The notes: generated by a model from the sequence alone, not told the origin. DNA of 23,330 bases from Alphaproteobacteria bacterium (GCA_017414845.1 JAFQJY010000138.1:1-23330), one strand, 5' to 3'; positions 1 to 6,621 are shown, counted from the first letter of the stretch. Numbers and translations are program-made.

Positions 1-78
1 TGTGTCTTTTGGGTAAGTCTGTTATACGACCTGCGGGATTTGAACCCCTTGGATTTACCTGCTGAATACGATAATTAA
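1..78 (+). CDS. possible C-terminal end of an upstream gene (partial)
   Basis: Frame 1 is open from the first base to a TAA at 76-78 and would encode 25 residues ending in LDLPAEYDN, a hydrophilic tail that looks like a normal protein end. The product cannot be recognised. Caution is needed because the stretch at about 33-50 also resembles the antisense of a tRNA T-arm, and such sequences often give spurious peptides of the RDLNP type. A second frame is open to a TGA at 63-65. Too little is visible to decide. Confidence 0.3.
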   Translation, partial: CVFWVSLLYDLRDLNPLDLPAEYDN

Positions 79-106
79 AAATCTTTATTTTTGACTTTTT
101 TTGTGG

Positions 107-112
107 TAAACT
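107..112 (+). promoter_or_regulatory. candidate extended -10 element for the first ankyrin gene
   Basis: TAAACT preceded by TGG gives a TGn extended -10, the same form as the glucokinase (TGA-TAGACT) and tRNA (TGA-TAGAAC) promoters in this window. The -35 region at the right distance is poor. A TTGACT at 91-96 is too close to pair with it. The Shine-Dalgarno AAAGGAGA lies just before the ATG at 141. Confidence 0.35.
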
Positions 113-140
113 GTTCGCCATAGTAAAAGGAGACATTTAT

Positions 141-1064
141 ATGGAAAAGGGACAATTATGGAGAGAAACTTGGGGAAGTATTCGTTGGGAACGGGATACA
201 CCTGTTCAAATTGCCGAAAAAACAGACGAGTTTCTTAAAACTGGCGTTGATCCTAATATAACAGATCTTATTGAGAAAACGCCTTTAATGTACGCTGCTT
301 CTAAAGGATATACGGAAGTTATGGCTAAACTTATAGAAAACGGGGCAGATATAGAAAAGAAGTCTTATTCCGGTGAAACGGCTTTGATGTACGCTTCTTT
401 CTATGGAAAAGCAGACGCTGTGGAACAACTTGTAGAGGCCGGCGCTGATTTAGAGGCCAGAGATAATGAAGAAAAAACAGCGCTCATGTTTGCAACATTT
501 GGCGGACATACGGAAAGCGTCAAAAAATTGGTGGAATTAGGGGCAGATGTCAATACGACGGATTTCTTGAAAGAAACCCCTCTTTTGCATGCTGCGGGGC
601 ATAATATGCATCAAGTCGCTGATATTTTGGTGGAAGCGGGTGCTGATGTGGAAGCACAAAATATAGGGGGGAAAACTGCGCTGGATTTGGCGTATACAAC
701 AGATACACGTCGGGTCGTTCAAAAAGGAATTCGTTCGCAACGCCGACAGAAACGTATAGCCTATCGCAATCGGTTGTTAAAAGAAAAGGAAAACGCACCT
801 AAAACTCCGGAGGGAAGAAAGGCTGTTCGTGCTCAAATTGAGGCAAGAAAAAAAGAGGTCTTAACTCTTCAAGGGCGAATTAAAATTCGTGAAAATAAAA
901 TTGAAAATCTGACGGCATCTTTAACCGAAACGACCCCTCAACGTCATGCGTTGGCAGAGAGATTGCAGGAACTGAGAAAAGAACATGGTGTTCGTGCAAG
1001 GCAAGTTGCCAAAACAGATATGCTTGCAAAGTTTTATCGCGAGAAAATGCTCGTTCGTGAATAA
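141..1064 (+). CDS. ankyrin-repeat protein with C-terminal coiled coil
   Basis: A 307-residue protein. Residues about 45-200 form five ankyrin repeats, each with the pattern TxLMYAA..G....V..L.E.GAD and starting near residues 45, 78, 111, 144 and 177. Residues about 195-290 are very rich in Lys, Arg, Glu and Leu and look like a basic coiled coil. There is no signal peptide or membrane segment, so it is cytoplasmic or delivered by a specialised system. Ankyrin proteins bind other proteins, and in host-associated Alphaproteobacteria many are secreted effectors, but nothing here proves secretion. The start is set by AAAGGAGA a few bases upstream. A terminator follows directly, so the gene looks monocistronic. 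The protein ends in LVRE, like its neighbours' Arg-Glu ends. The target is unknown. Confidence 0.88.
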   Translation: MEKGQLWRETWGSIRWERDTPVQIAEKTDEFLKTGVDPNITDLIEKTPLMYAASKGYTEVMAKLIENGADIEKKSYSGETALMYASFYGKADAVEQLVEAGADLEARDNEEKTALMFATFGGHTESVKKLVELGADVNTTDFLKETPLLHAAGHNMHQVADILVEAGADVEAQNIGGKTALDLAYTTDTRRVVQKGIRSQRRQKRIAYRNRLLKEKENAPKTPEGRKAVRAQIEARKKEVLTLQGRIKIRENKIENLTASLTETTPQRHALAERLQELRKEHGVRARQVAKTDMLAKFYREKMLVRE

Positions 1065-1070
1065 AAATAA

Positions 1071-1119
1071 ACCCGCCTTAAAAACACAGAAAAAGAATGT
1101 TAAAAGGCGGGTATTTTTT
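1071..1119. terminator. bidirectional terminator between convergent genes
   Basis: The inverted repeat ACCCGCCTT (1071-1079) / AAGGCGGGT (1104-1112) has a 24-base loop. It is followed on the plus strand by ATTTTTTA and on the minus strand by a T-rich run. It lies between the stop of the ankyrin gene and the stop of the minus-strand 75-residue gene and can serve both. Confidence 0.75.
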
Positions 1120-1127
1120 ATCCTGAT

Positions 1128-1355
1128 TTATTCACGTTCTTTTTGTTTGGAGCGCAAAAGTTCAGGAATATAGTCAACAATTTCTCCGAAACTGGAAACT
1201 TTAATAACCTCAACATTTCCGGACAGGTTGCGTTCCAACATCTCTCGCACATCTTTTTGCGTTAAATCTCTTCTGGGAGACTGAATAAAAACACCGCAAC
1301 CGTGCGTAGAAATCTTCTTCAATATCTCTGTGCCGTCCATTGTTACTTTTTCCAT
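1128..1355 (-). CDS. small protein of unknown function (75 aa)
   Basis: I do not recognise this 75-residue protein. It is soluble-looking, with no signal peptide or membrane segment. Its middle (DLTQKDVREMLERNL) looks helical and the C-terminus is strongly charged, ending KQKERE. Support for a real gene: a good Shine-Dalgarno (AGAAAGGAG) 7 bases before the ATG, a terminator after the stop, and the absence of any competing plus-strand gene. It is divergent from glucokinase and convergent with the ankyrin gene. It shares the terminal Arg-Glu with the three proteins around it. Confidence 0.65.
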   Translation of the reverse strand: MEKVTMDGTEILKKISTHGCGVFIQSPRRDLTQKDVREMLERNLSGNVEVIKVSSFGEIVDYIPELLRSKQKERE

Positions 1356-1501
1356 AGAAAACTCCTTTCTTTATATTACATAATGCGCAAACTATATCAT
1401 ATTTTTTGTTTAGAAACAATCTGTTTTTTTCATATAGTGTCTGTTATTTATAATTTTTTTTAAAATAGTTCAAAAATAGACAAAACATTAAAGAAAAAAA
1501 C

Positions 1502-1530
1502 TTGTTTTTTTAAAAAAAGTGTGATAGACT
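1502..1530 (+). promoter_or_regulatory. promoter of the glk-ankyrin operon
   Basis: TTGTTT at 1502-1507, a 17-base spacer, then TAGACT at 1525-1530 preceded by TGA, an extended -10. Transcription would start near 1537, about 25 bases before the glucokinase ATG, with AAAGGGG as the ribosome binding site. Confidence 0.6.
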
Positions 1531-1561
1531 CCTTGTTGCTGTTTTTGAGAAAGGGGTTTAA

Positions 1562-2770
1562 ATGTCTACGGGTAAAAATGAAACGGTTTTAATTTGTGAT
1601 ATCGGCGGAACAAATGTTCGTTTCGGTTTATATCAGGAAAATCAAGAGGGTTTGGTTTCTTTTGACGGAAAATACAAATGTGCAGATGTTTCTTCTTTTG
1701 AAGAGGCTGTCGGTCGGTATTTTGCCGAGCGTCAACCGAATAAAAAGCCGGCTTTGTGTGTTATCGGCGCTGCCGGTGATATCAACGAAACGACCGGGAA
1801 AATTGTTGCGACAAACACACCGTGGGTTGCAGATACCGACAAATTAAAAGAGACATTTCCCTTTATAAAAAAAGCACAATTAGTCAACGATTTTGCCTTA
1901 CAAGGGTGGGCTTTGGCAGATATGACACAGGAACAGTATCGTCCTGTTTTCAATTCTAAATCCGACATCAATTTGAAAGAGGGAAAGGTTGTCGTTATCG
2001 GTCCGGGGACAGGTCTTGGAACATGCCTGATTATGGCCGGACAAGACGGAAAGCAAAATGTTTATACTTCCGAGGCAGGACATAGCACTATTCCTCATGT
2101 TTCTTTTGAAAATGCCGAAGAACAAAAACTCAATCAAAAAGTATTGGATACAATTGTAGACCATTATCGGCAAAAAGGACAGCGTGCCATTACGGAACAT
2201 CTTGTTTCCGGAACGGGAATAAGTAATATCTATCATGCGCTTCGTGACGGAGAAATACCCGCTGAGAAAAAGGATAAAGTTCCGTCGGAACAAATAGAAA
2301 CATTAGCGCAACAAGGGAACAAAACCGCCCTTAAAACATTTGATATTTTTAATGCTTATATGGGGGCACATGCCGGCACGATGGTGGCAACGACAAAAGC
2401 CCCGACGATTTTCTTTTGCGGTGGCGTTATGGCAAGCCCGTGGATAGCAAAACGAATGGAAGAAACTTCCTATTTTAAAGACCAGTTCATTCCTCGTTCC
2501 GGTTTGACAAAAGCGATGAAAGAGGTTCAACTTTACATCTCGTCATATCGGGATATGTCAACACTCGGCGCTGTCGTGTATGCGAAAAATATGATAAAAA
2601 CTCAAAAGAATGAGGACAGAAAACTTTCTGTTGACAGAGATATTTTAAAGGTATTATGTTATGTACAGCAACTGATAGATTGCGATTGTCCTGAGGCAAA
2701 ACAGTCTATGAAAAAAGTCATTTCTGCCGTCAAACGCATTCAATGGAACAGAAGTAATACACGAGAATAA
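1562..2770 (+). CDS. glk: glucokinase with C-terminal extension
   Basis: Phosphorylates glucose to glucose 6-phosphate with ATP in the cytoplasm, feeding glycolysis or the pentose phosphate/Entner-Doudoroff routes. The bacterial Glk family (ROK-related hexokinase fold) is shown by DIGGTNVRFG at residues 13-22 (phosphate 1), the ND pair at 109-110 (catalytic Asp), GPGTGLG at 147-153 (phosphate 2), the EAGH sugar-binding motif at 171-174, and the FCGGV adenosine motif near residue 280. The catalytic part ends about residue 343. The usual family length is about 320, but this protein runs to 402. The extra roughly 60 residues are basic, contain a CDCPE motif and end in NTRE. The next gene starts 10 bases after the stop, so the two are probably co-transcribed. 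Start chosen from GAAAGGGG upstream of the ATG. Confidence 0.92.
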   Translation: MSTGKNETVLICDIGGTNVRFGLYQENQEGLVSFDGKYKCADVSSFEEAVGRYFAERQPNKKPALCVIGAAGDINETTGKIVATNTPWVADTDKLKETFPFIKKAQLVNDFALQGWALADMTQEQYRPVFNSKSDINLKEGKVVVIGPGTGLGTCLIMAGQDGKQNVYTSEAGHSTIPHVSFENAEEQKLNQKVLDTIVDHYRQKGQRAITEHLVSGTGISNIYHALRDGEIPAEKKDKVPSEQIETLAQQGNKTALKTFDIFNAYMGAHAGTMVATTKAPTIFFCGGVMASPWIAKRMEETSYFKDQFIPRSGLTKAMKEVQLYISSYRDMSTLGAVVYAKNMIKTQKNEDRKLSVDRDILKVLCYVQQLIDCDCPEAKQSMKKVISAVKRIQWNRSNTRE

Positions 2771-2780
2771 AGGAGAGAAA

Positions 2781-3581
2781 ATGTTTTACTATGTAGATGG
2801 TAAAAAAACAAAAGTGAACGACATTGTTGTGAATCGTTGGGTCGGTATAGATTGGGATAAAATCTGCGATCCGTTTTCATTGACAACTGAAAGCATAGAC
2901 TATGTGGAAAAACATCTTTTTTCCGGACATAATCTGGTTCGTGAGTACGGACTTCAAAAATTGAAACTCAAAAATACGGACCAAACGGTATTTATGTTTG
3001 ACTGCAATCGTGATAATGCTGAAATTTATCAAATTTTTCCGATGCGTTCCGTTCCCGTCAATGCGCAGGATATTTACGGGAAAACAGGACCTATGTACGC
3101 AGCGCAGTCAAATGCGTTAAAGATGTTAGAGGTTATGAAAAAAAACAAAGGCCTTATTGACTTTAATTTAAGAGATAATAACGGCTATAATTTACTGGAT
3201 ACGGCGTGCTTGAACGGAAGTGAGGCATGGTGTCGCTTTGCTTTTGAAAACACGGCATCGGCAGAACACGCCAAAAACAAAACAAAAGAAACACCGCTGA
3301 TGTTGGCGGTCAGAGGGGCTACGGAAGAAAGTAAAAATATGAAGACAATTTCTTTCTTGTGTTCTAAAAAACCGAATTTTAAGGCTCAAAATGTTTTCGG
3401 ACAAACGATTGAAGATTATCTTGAAAAGGCGCCTCTTTTCGTTAAAGGTTTTGTGAAAAGAGCCATAGAAGATAGCAGGTCGCAAGAGCCTGTTCGTGAA
3501 ACACCTGTCGCACAGACGACTTGGAATTTAACTCTGCCTGTCAACATTACCGTTAAAGGAATGGGCAAAGAGCGAGAATAA
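2781..3581 (+). CDS. degenerate ankyrin-repeat protein in operon with glk
   Basis: A 266-residue protein starting 10 bases after glucokinase, with AAAGGAGAG as ribosome binding site. The first 95 residues match nothing I know. From about residue 97 there are three or four degenerate ankyrin repeats: DIYGKTGPMYAA, DNNGYNLLDTACLNG, KTKETPLMLAV and NVFGQTIEDYLEK. The repeat signature TPLMLA is clear, but spacing between repeats is longer than the canonical 33 residues. The tail ends GKERE. There is no signal peptide or membrane segment. Co-transcription with glucokinase suggests either a partner of that enzyme or simple co-regulation; the sequence does not say which. Confidence 0.8.
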   Translation: MFYYVDGKKTKVNDIVVNRWVGIDWDKICDPFSLTTESIDYVEKHLFSGHNLVREYGLQKLKLKNTDQTVFMFDCNRDNAEIYQIFPMRSVPVNAQDIYGKTGPMYAAQSNALKMLEVMKKNKGLIDFNLRDNNGYNLLDTACLNGSEAWCRFAFENTASAEHAKNKTKETPLMLAVRGATEESKNMKTISFLCSKKPNFKAQNVFGQTIEDYLEKAPLFVKGFVKRAIEDSRSQEPVRETPVAQTTWNLTLPVNITVKGMGKERE

Positions 3582-3631
3582 ACTTTAATCCGAAATCGGA
3601 AAAGTTTAAAGGCTTTGATTTTTCATACGAT

Positions 3632-4504
3632 TTATTTTTCTGTTCCGTTTAACAGATTTATCAGCGGATATTTTCCGACACGTAAGATGCCGTTTTCTAA
3701 AATAACAGGCGCTCTTAAAACACCCCTGACAGAAAGAAGTTTTAAGGTCGTAGAAATAATTTTTTGGTTTCCTTCACTGATAAAACCTCGTGTCGTCAGT
3801 TCACGAAGAAGTTTTTCCCAACCACGAATCTGTGTATCCAGTGCAAAGGCGTCTTTTTGAATACGTCCTTGTATAAGCGCTTGTATTTCGCCGAAGTCAA
3901 TATCTGATTTTCGGATAAGCACTTCATTTCCGCCGAGTTGATAGGAAATATCCGCAAATATTTTTTTTATGTCGGAAAACTGATTGACCGGAATAATCGG
4001 AAGAGATGCATCAAAGCATTCCAATGTCGCAAATAATTGCTTGCCCATAATTGTCCCCGTGCCGTCTACTGCTCGTATAGAGGCTATTTTTCCGTTTTTA
4101 AAAACAGACAGGTTCTTTGCCGTCAGTGTTATTTTCTTTTCCGAGCCGATTTTAAACTTCAAATAAATAGTTTCGGATTGAATGTGTATCTGATTGAGAT
4201 AGATATTTTCCGAAATTTCACCGTTGAGAGTTTTGGGTGAAAATAAAGACACTTTTAAGGAAATTTTATCTGCACGATAAGTTCCTTGTGGTGTTTCAAT
4301 GCGAGGATTGATAAAAACTAATTTTGTGTTGGCAAAGCCGGAATCACCTTTAACAGAATCAAAAGAAAAATGCGTATTTCCGTTACCGACTTGTGCCATA
4401 ATCTTCGGGATTTGACTGAGAATTATTTTTTCTAAAATGAGGCCTGACGCACCTATGAGGCATATAATCAGCGCAAAAATAATCAATAACACTTTTTTCA
4501 TCAT
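3632..4504 (-). CDS. DUF2125-like inner-membrane-anchored envelope protein
   Basis: About 290 residues from the first of two adjacent ATG codons (4504 and 4501). The reading frame extends upstream to a TTG at 4540, but the extension MSRCRKYVKKHL would precede the hydrophobic segment and has no ribosome binding site. The N-terminus (MMKKVLLIIFALIICLIG) is a single membrane anchor or uncleaved signal. The rest is beta-rich, with alternating hydrophobic residues typical of AsmA/DUF2125-type periplasmic proteins. The C-terminal pattern (GFISEGNQKI...APVILENGILRVGKYPLINL) resembles the DUF2125 ending common in Alphaproteobacteria. The function of that family is not established. It is convergent with the ankyrin gene and overlaps the promoter region of the divergent gene at 4595. 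Confidence 0.6.
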   Translation of the reverse strand: MMKKVLLIIFALIICLIGASGLILEKIILSQIPKIMAQVGNGNTHFSFDSVKGDSGFANTKLVFINPRIETPQGTYRADKISLKVSLFSPKTLNGEISENIYLNQIHIQSETIYLKFKIGSEKKITLTAKNLSVFKNGKIASIRAVDGTGTIMGKQLFATLECFDASLPIIPVNQFSDIKKIFADISYQLGGNEVLIRKSDIDFGEIQALIQGRIQKDAFALDTQIRGWEKLLRELTTRGFISEGNQKIISTTLKLLSVRGVLRAPVILENGILRVGKYPLINLLNGTEK

Positions 4505-4533
4505 AAGATGCTTTTTAACATATTTCCGACATC

Positions 4534-4561
4534 TTGACAAATAAAAAAAAGCATATATTTA
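4534..4561 (+). promoter_or_regulatory. candidate promoter of the DUF1189-like gene
   Basis: A perfect TTGACA at 4534-4539, with TATTTA at 4556-4561 after a 16-base spacer or TATATT at 4554-4559 after 14. The -10 assignment is uncertain. The element lies in the short space between two divergent genes. Confidence 0.45.
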
Positions 4562-4594
4562 AAATTGAAGAGGTTTATTTTAAAGGAGGATACG

Positions 4595-5350
4595 ATGCAA
4601 AAAATACTTGACTTTATTCAATTCGGACAGGGGACCGGTAAACGTTATTTGTTTTGGCTGGCTGTTTTGTTAGGTGCGTTTTTTAGTTTTTTTCAATATC
4701 ATCAAATGCAAAAAAATTTGGAAATGCCCGCTGTTCAGGCATTTTTAGAGAATTTGCCTACGATTGAAATAAAGGACGGAGCGCTTGTTTCTCCTGTAAA
4801 CAGTTATCAGATTATTACATTTGAAGATGCTCAAAACCGGTTTACGCTGACTTTGGATACACGAATAGATAATTTTACGGATTTAACGCAATTAAAAAAC
4901 GGATTTTATCTGACCAAAAAAGCATTCTATTATGTTCAAGGGGATAGCGTAACCGTAGATTCTCTTGAAAAAGCCAAAGATATCAAAATCGGGCAGGGAG
5001 ATTATCTTTCTTTTTTCAAAAACATTATCAGAAATACAAGTCTGTTGATGGCACCGATAGCAATGTTCGGCGCTTTTGTTTTCTTATACCTGATGACATT
5101 TATTTACGGTTTTGCGTCTTTTGCATCAACGATGTTTATGGATAGTTTTGCGATGTCATTTGATATGAGGCGCAGGGCCTCCGTGATGGCCATGCTTTTT
5201 GGATACATACTTCTTGTTCCTCTTTCTTTTGTGCATATTTTTGTTGGTGCAGGTACTTTTTTCATTTTTGTTTTTATTGTTGAAAGTTGGTTTTTATACG
5301 AAATTTCAAAAAGAAATGTAATTTCTGTTGACAATATAGATATAATTTGA
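4595..5350 (+). CDS. DUF1189-like integral membrane protein
   Basis: 251 residues from the ATG at 4595, chosen because AAAGGAGG lies 5 bases upstream; a TTG 30 bases earlier is open but has no ribosome binding site. Residues about 18-36 form one membrane segment. An extracytoplasmic domain of about 130 residues follows (IEIKDGALVSPV...), then three membrane segments near residues 145-170, 195-215 and 217-240. This one-plus-three arrangement, with a periplasmic loop beginning with an INDGxLS-like stretch, resembles DUF1189 proteins, whose function is not known. The last codons overlap the promoter of the downstream tRNA gene. Confidence 0.7.
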   Translation: MQKILDFIQFGQGTGKRYLFWLAVLLGAFFSFFQYHQMQKNLEMPAVQAFLENLPTIEIKDGALVSPVNSYQIITFEDAQNRFTLTLDTRIDNFTDLTQLKNGFYLTKKAFYYVQGDSVTVDSLEKAKDIKIGQGDYLSFFKNIIRNTSLLMAPIAMFGAFVFLYLMTFIYGFASFASTMFMDSFAMSFDMRRRASVMAMLFGYILLVPLSFVHIFVGAGTFFIFVFIVESWFLYEISKRNVISVDNIDII

Positions 5351-5356
5351 TAGAAC
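5328..5356 (+). promoter_or_regulatory. tRNA-Ala promoter inside the end of the preceding gene
   Basis: TTGACA at 5328-5333, a 17-base spacer, then TAGAAC at 5351-5356 preceded by TGA (extended -10). The predicted start is about 5363, six bases before the mature tRNA 5' end. The -35 lies within the last codons of the membrane protein gene. Confidence 0.65.
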
Positions 5357-5368
5357 AGAATCTGTTGT

Positions 5369-5444
5369 GGGGATATAGCTCAGCTGGGAGAGCGACGCGT
5401 TCGCAATGCGTAGGTCAGGAGTTCGATCCTCCTTATCTCCACCA
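5369..5444 (+). tRNA. tRNA-Ala, anticodon CGC
   Basis: Read by hand as a full cloverleaf. The acceptor GGGGATA (5369-5375) pairs with TATCTCC (5434-5440) with one G-U. The D stem is GCTC/GAGC, and the anticodon stem ACGCG/TGCGT carries loop TTCGCAA. The T stem AGGAG/CTCCT has loop TTCGATC, followed by discriminator A and an encoded CCA (5442-5444). Anticodon CGC reads the alanine codon GCG. A terminator follows immediately. The last 17 bases of the gene, with the terminator, are repeated twice more downstream. Confidence 0.95.
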
Positions 5445-5585
5445 TAAAAAAGCCTGCTTGGAAAAGCAGGCTTTTTTATTAGCGGGGGAGGAATAAAAAT
5501 CGGGTCGAACTCCGAAGAGCTTTTGAAGAAAGCGTGGAGTTTGCTCGCGAAGCGGAAAGGGGCCCGTTTTAAACGGGAATTACAC
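5428..5585 (+). repeat. tandem repeat unit 1, starting within tRNA-Ala 3' end (158 bp)
   Basis: The unit begins at CCTCCTTATCTCCACCA, the last 17 bases of tRNA-Ala. It continues through the terminator, a GCGGGGGAGGA segment, an imperfect AACTCC...GGAGTT inverted repeat and a CCCGTTTTAAACGGG hairpin. The next unit starts with the same tRNA 3' end. Its layout resembles the repeats of the Escherichia coli tyrT locus, where units also begin inside the tRNA 3' end. Confidence 0.9.
5450..5478 (+). terminator. tRNA terminator, first copy
   Basis: AAGCCTGCTT (5450-5459), loop GGAA, AAGCAGGCTT (5464-5473), then a T run. Copies of the same hairpin recur at about 5608-5637 and 5768-5797, with a C-to-T change in the 3' arm that leaves a G-U pair. 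Confidence 0.85.
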
Positions 5586-5745
5586 CCTCCTTATCTCCAC
5601 CATAAAAAAGCCTGCTTGAAAAAGCAGGTTTTTTTATTAGCGGGGGAGGAATAAAAAATTGGATCGAACTCCGAAGAGCTTTTGAAAAAAAGCGTGGAGT
5701 TTGCTCGCGAAGCGGAAAGGGGCCCGTTTTAAACGGGAATTACAT
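5586..5745 (+). repeat. tandem repeat unit 2 (160 bp)
   Basis: Nearly identical to unit 1, with a few substitutions and two extra A residues in the A runs. It carries the tRNA-Ala 3' 17-mer including CCA at 5586-5602, the terminator hairpin and the same internal inverted repeats. It has no intact tRNA body and no open reading frame of note. Confidence 0.9.
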
Positions 5746-5810
5746 CCTCCTTATCTCCACCATAAAAAAGCCTGCTTGGAAAAGCAGGTTTTTTTATTAG
5801 CGGGAGAGGA
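5746..5810 (+). repeat. partial third repeat unit (65 bp)
   Basis: The third copy of the tRNA 3' 17-mer (5746-5762), its terminator and the following GCGGGAGAGGA. Similarity stops at about 5810, before the internal hairpins. The array therefore has two complete units and one truncated unit. Confidence 0.88.
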
Positions 5811-5812
5811 TT

Positions 5813-5893
5813 TTGCTATTCTTTTATTTAGATGGCAACCGTGGTCACCGTAACCACGGGAGTAATATGATATTTTTCTTGCTATTCTTTTAT
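5813..5893. repeat. 15-bp direct repeat flanking a stem-loop upstream of lemA
   Basis: TTGCTATTCTTTTAT occurs at 5813-5827 and again at 5879-5893. Between them lies a perfect inverted repeat, CCGTGGT (5839-5845) / ACCACGG (5853-5859), with a 7-base spacer. The second copy contains the lemA -35 element; the first has no matching -10. This segment holds no gene. Confidence 0.7.
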
Positions 5894-5907
5894 CCTTTCT
5901 ATACAAT
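5879..5907 (+). promoter_or_regulatory. lemA promoter
   Basis: TTGCTA at 5879-5884, a 17-base spacer and TACAAT at 5902-5907, about 30 bases before the lemA ATG. Confidence 0.55.
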
Positions 5908-5937
5908 GAAGAAAAGTTTTTAAGAAAGGATTTTAAA

Positions 5938-6537
5938 ATGAAAAAAGTTGTTCTTATTTTTTGTGTTTTGCCTCTTTTGTTTGTTTTTATCGGTTTTTCC
6001 GTTTTTTCATTAAACGGGTTGGTTGAGTTGGACGAAACTGTTAAAGCTAAATGGTCACGTGTTTTGAATCAGTATCAAAGACGGACAGATTTAATTCCGA
6101 ATTTGGTGGAAACGGTTAAAGGCTATGCCAATCACGAAAAAGAAACTTTAACGGCAGTTATTGAGGCAAGGAATAAAGCCACGCAACTGGTCGTCAAGGC
6201 AGATAATCTTTCCGATACGGAGGCTATGCAAAACTTTATGTTGGCACAATCACAAGTTCATTCGTCTTTGGGTCGTTTAATGGCTGTTTCGGAAGGGTAC
6301 CCGAATTTAAAAGCTGATGCTAACTTTTTGAAGATGCAGGAGGAATTACGAGATACGGAAGATAAATTAGCTCTTGCGAGAGATGTTTATATTGATGCTA
6401 TTTCCGAGTTTAATGCAAGGGTTAGAAAAATTCCTGCCAAATGGATTGCCGTTTTGTTTTCCGATATGAAACCTAAGGCAAATTTTGATATTGATAAAAA
6501 AGCAATGGAACGTCCGATTGTGAATTTTTCTAAATAA
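5938..6537 (+). CDS. lemA: LemA family membrane-anchored protein
   Basis: 199 residues, matching the family's usual 180-200. It has a short cytoplasmic start, one membrane segment (residues about 4-25), then long helices with the family signature: LDETVKAKWSRVLNQYQRRTDLIPNLVETVKGYA followed by EKETLTAVIEARNKA. The C-terminus carries the usual YN/FNARVRKIPAKW region (DAISEFNARVRKIPA). LemA proteins are anchored in the inner membrane with the helical body outside; their role is not settled. The family's common partner, a TPM-domain protein, is missing here: the next genes are a restriction-modification cassette. AAAGGA upstream supports the ATG. Confidence 0.93.
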   Translation: MKKVVLIFCVLPLLFVFIGFSVFSLNGLVELDETVKAKWSRVLNQYQRRTDLIPNLVETVKGYANHEKETLTAVIEARNKATQLVVKADNLSDTEAMQNFMLAQSQVHSSLGRLMAVSEGYPNLKADANFLKMQEELRDTEDKLALARDVYIDAISEFNARVRKIPAKWIAVLFSDMKPKANFDIDKKAMERPIVNFSK

Positions 6538-6579
6538 AAACGCTCAATTATGATTTGAGAGGGATGGATTGACGAATTG

Positions 6580-6606
6580 TTGCTTATAGTCCGTTGATTT
6601 ATCGGC
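6580..6606 (+). promoter_or_regulatory. C-box operator for the restriction-modification controller
   Basis: GCTTATAGTC (6582-6591), CGT, then TGATTTATCG (6595-6604). From memory this closely resembles the controller-protein operators of the PvuII/Esp1396I type, in which two GACTTATAGTC-like boxes are joined by a CCGT/TGATT spacer. It lies about 40 bases before the controller gene, the expected position for autoregulation. Confidence 0.65.
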
Positions 6607-6621
6607 GTACTTCTGTATTGT
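6594..6621 (+). promoter_or_regulatory. controller-dependent promoter
   Basis: TTGATT at 6594-6599, a 16-base spacer and TATTGT at 6616-6621. The -35 overlaps the right operator half. In known C-protein systems this arrangement gives activation at low and repression at high controller level. Confidence 0.45.

Noticed and set aside
20..60. Antisense tRNA T-arm-like stretch (CGGGATTTGAACCCC) suggesting a tRNA on the minus strand
   Set aside because: Only three T-stem pairs form, there is no CCA or acceptor partner at the right distance, and no D or anticodon arm follows. It may be chance or a decayed fragment.
141..4504. A prophage or integrative element near the tRNA, using the repeated tRNA 3' ends as att sites
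   Set aside because: No integrase, excisionase or phage genes are seen; the repeats lie within 400 bp and do not bracket a gene-bearing insert.
5586..5762. Additional tRNA genes in the repeat array
   Set aside because: Only the last 17 bases of the tRNA recur; the units have no acceptor 5' arm, D arm or anticodon arm.
5428..5810. CRISPR array
   Set aside because: The repeated units are 158-160 bp with no short repeat/variable spacer pattern, and no cas genes are nearby.
5813..5841. First TTGCTA copy as a second lemA promoter
   Set aside because: The position 17 bases downstream reads CAACCG, which is not a -10 element.
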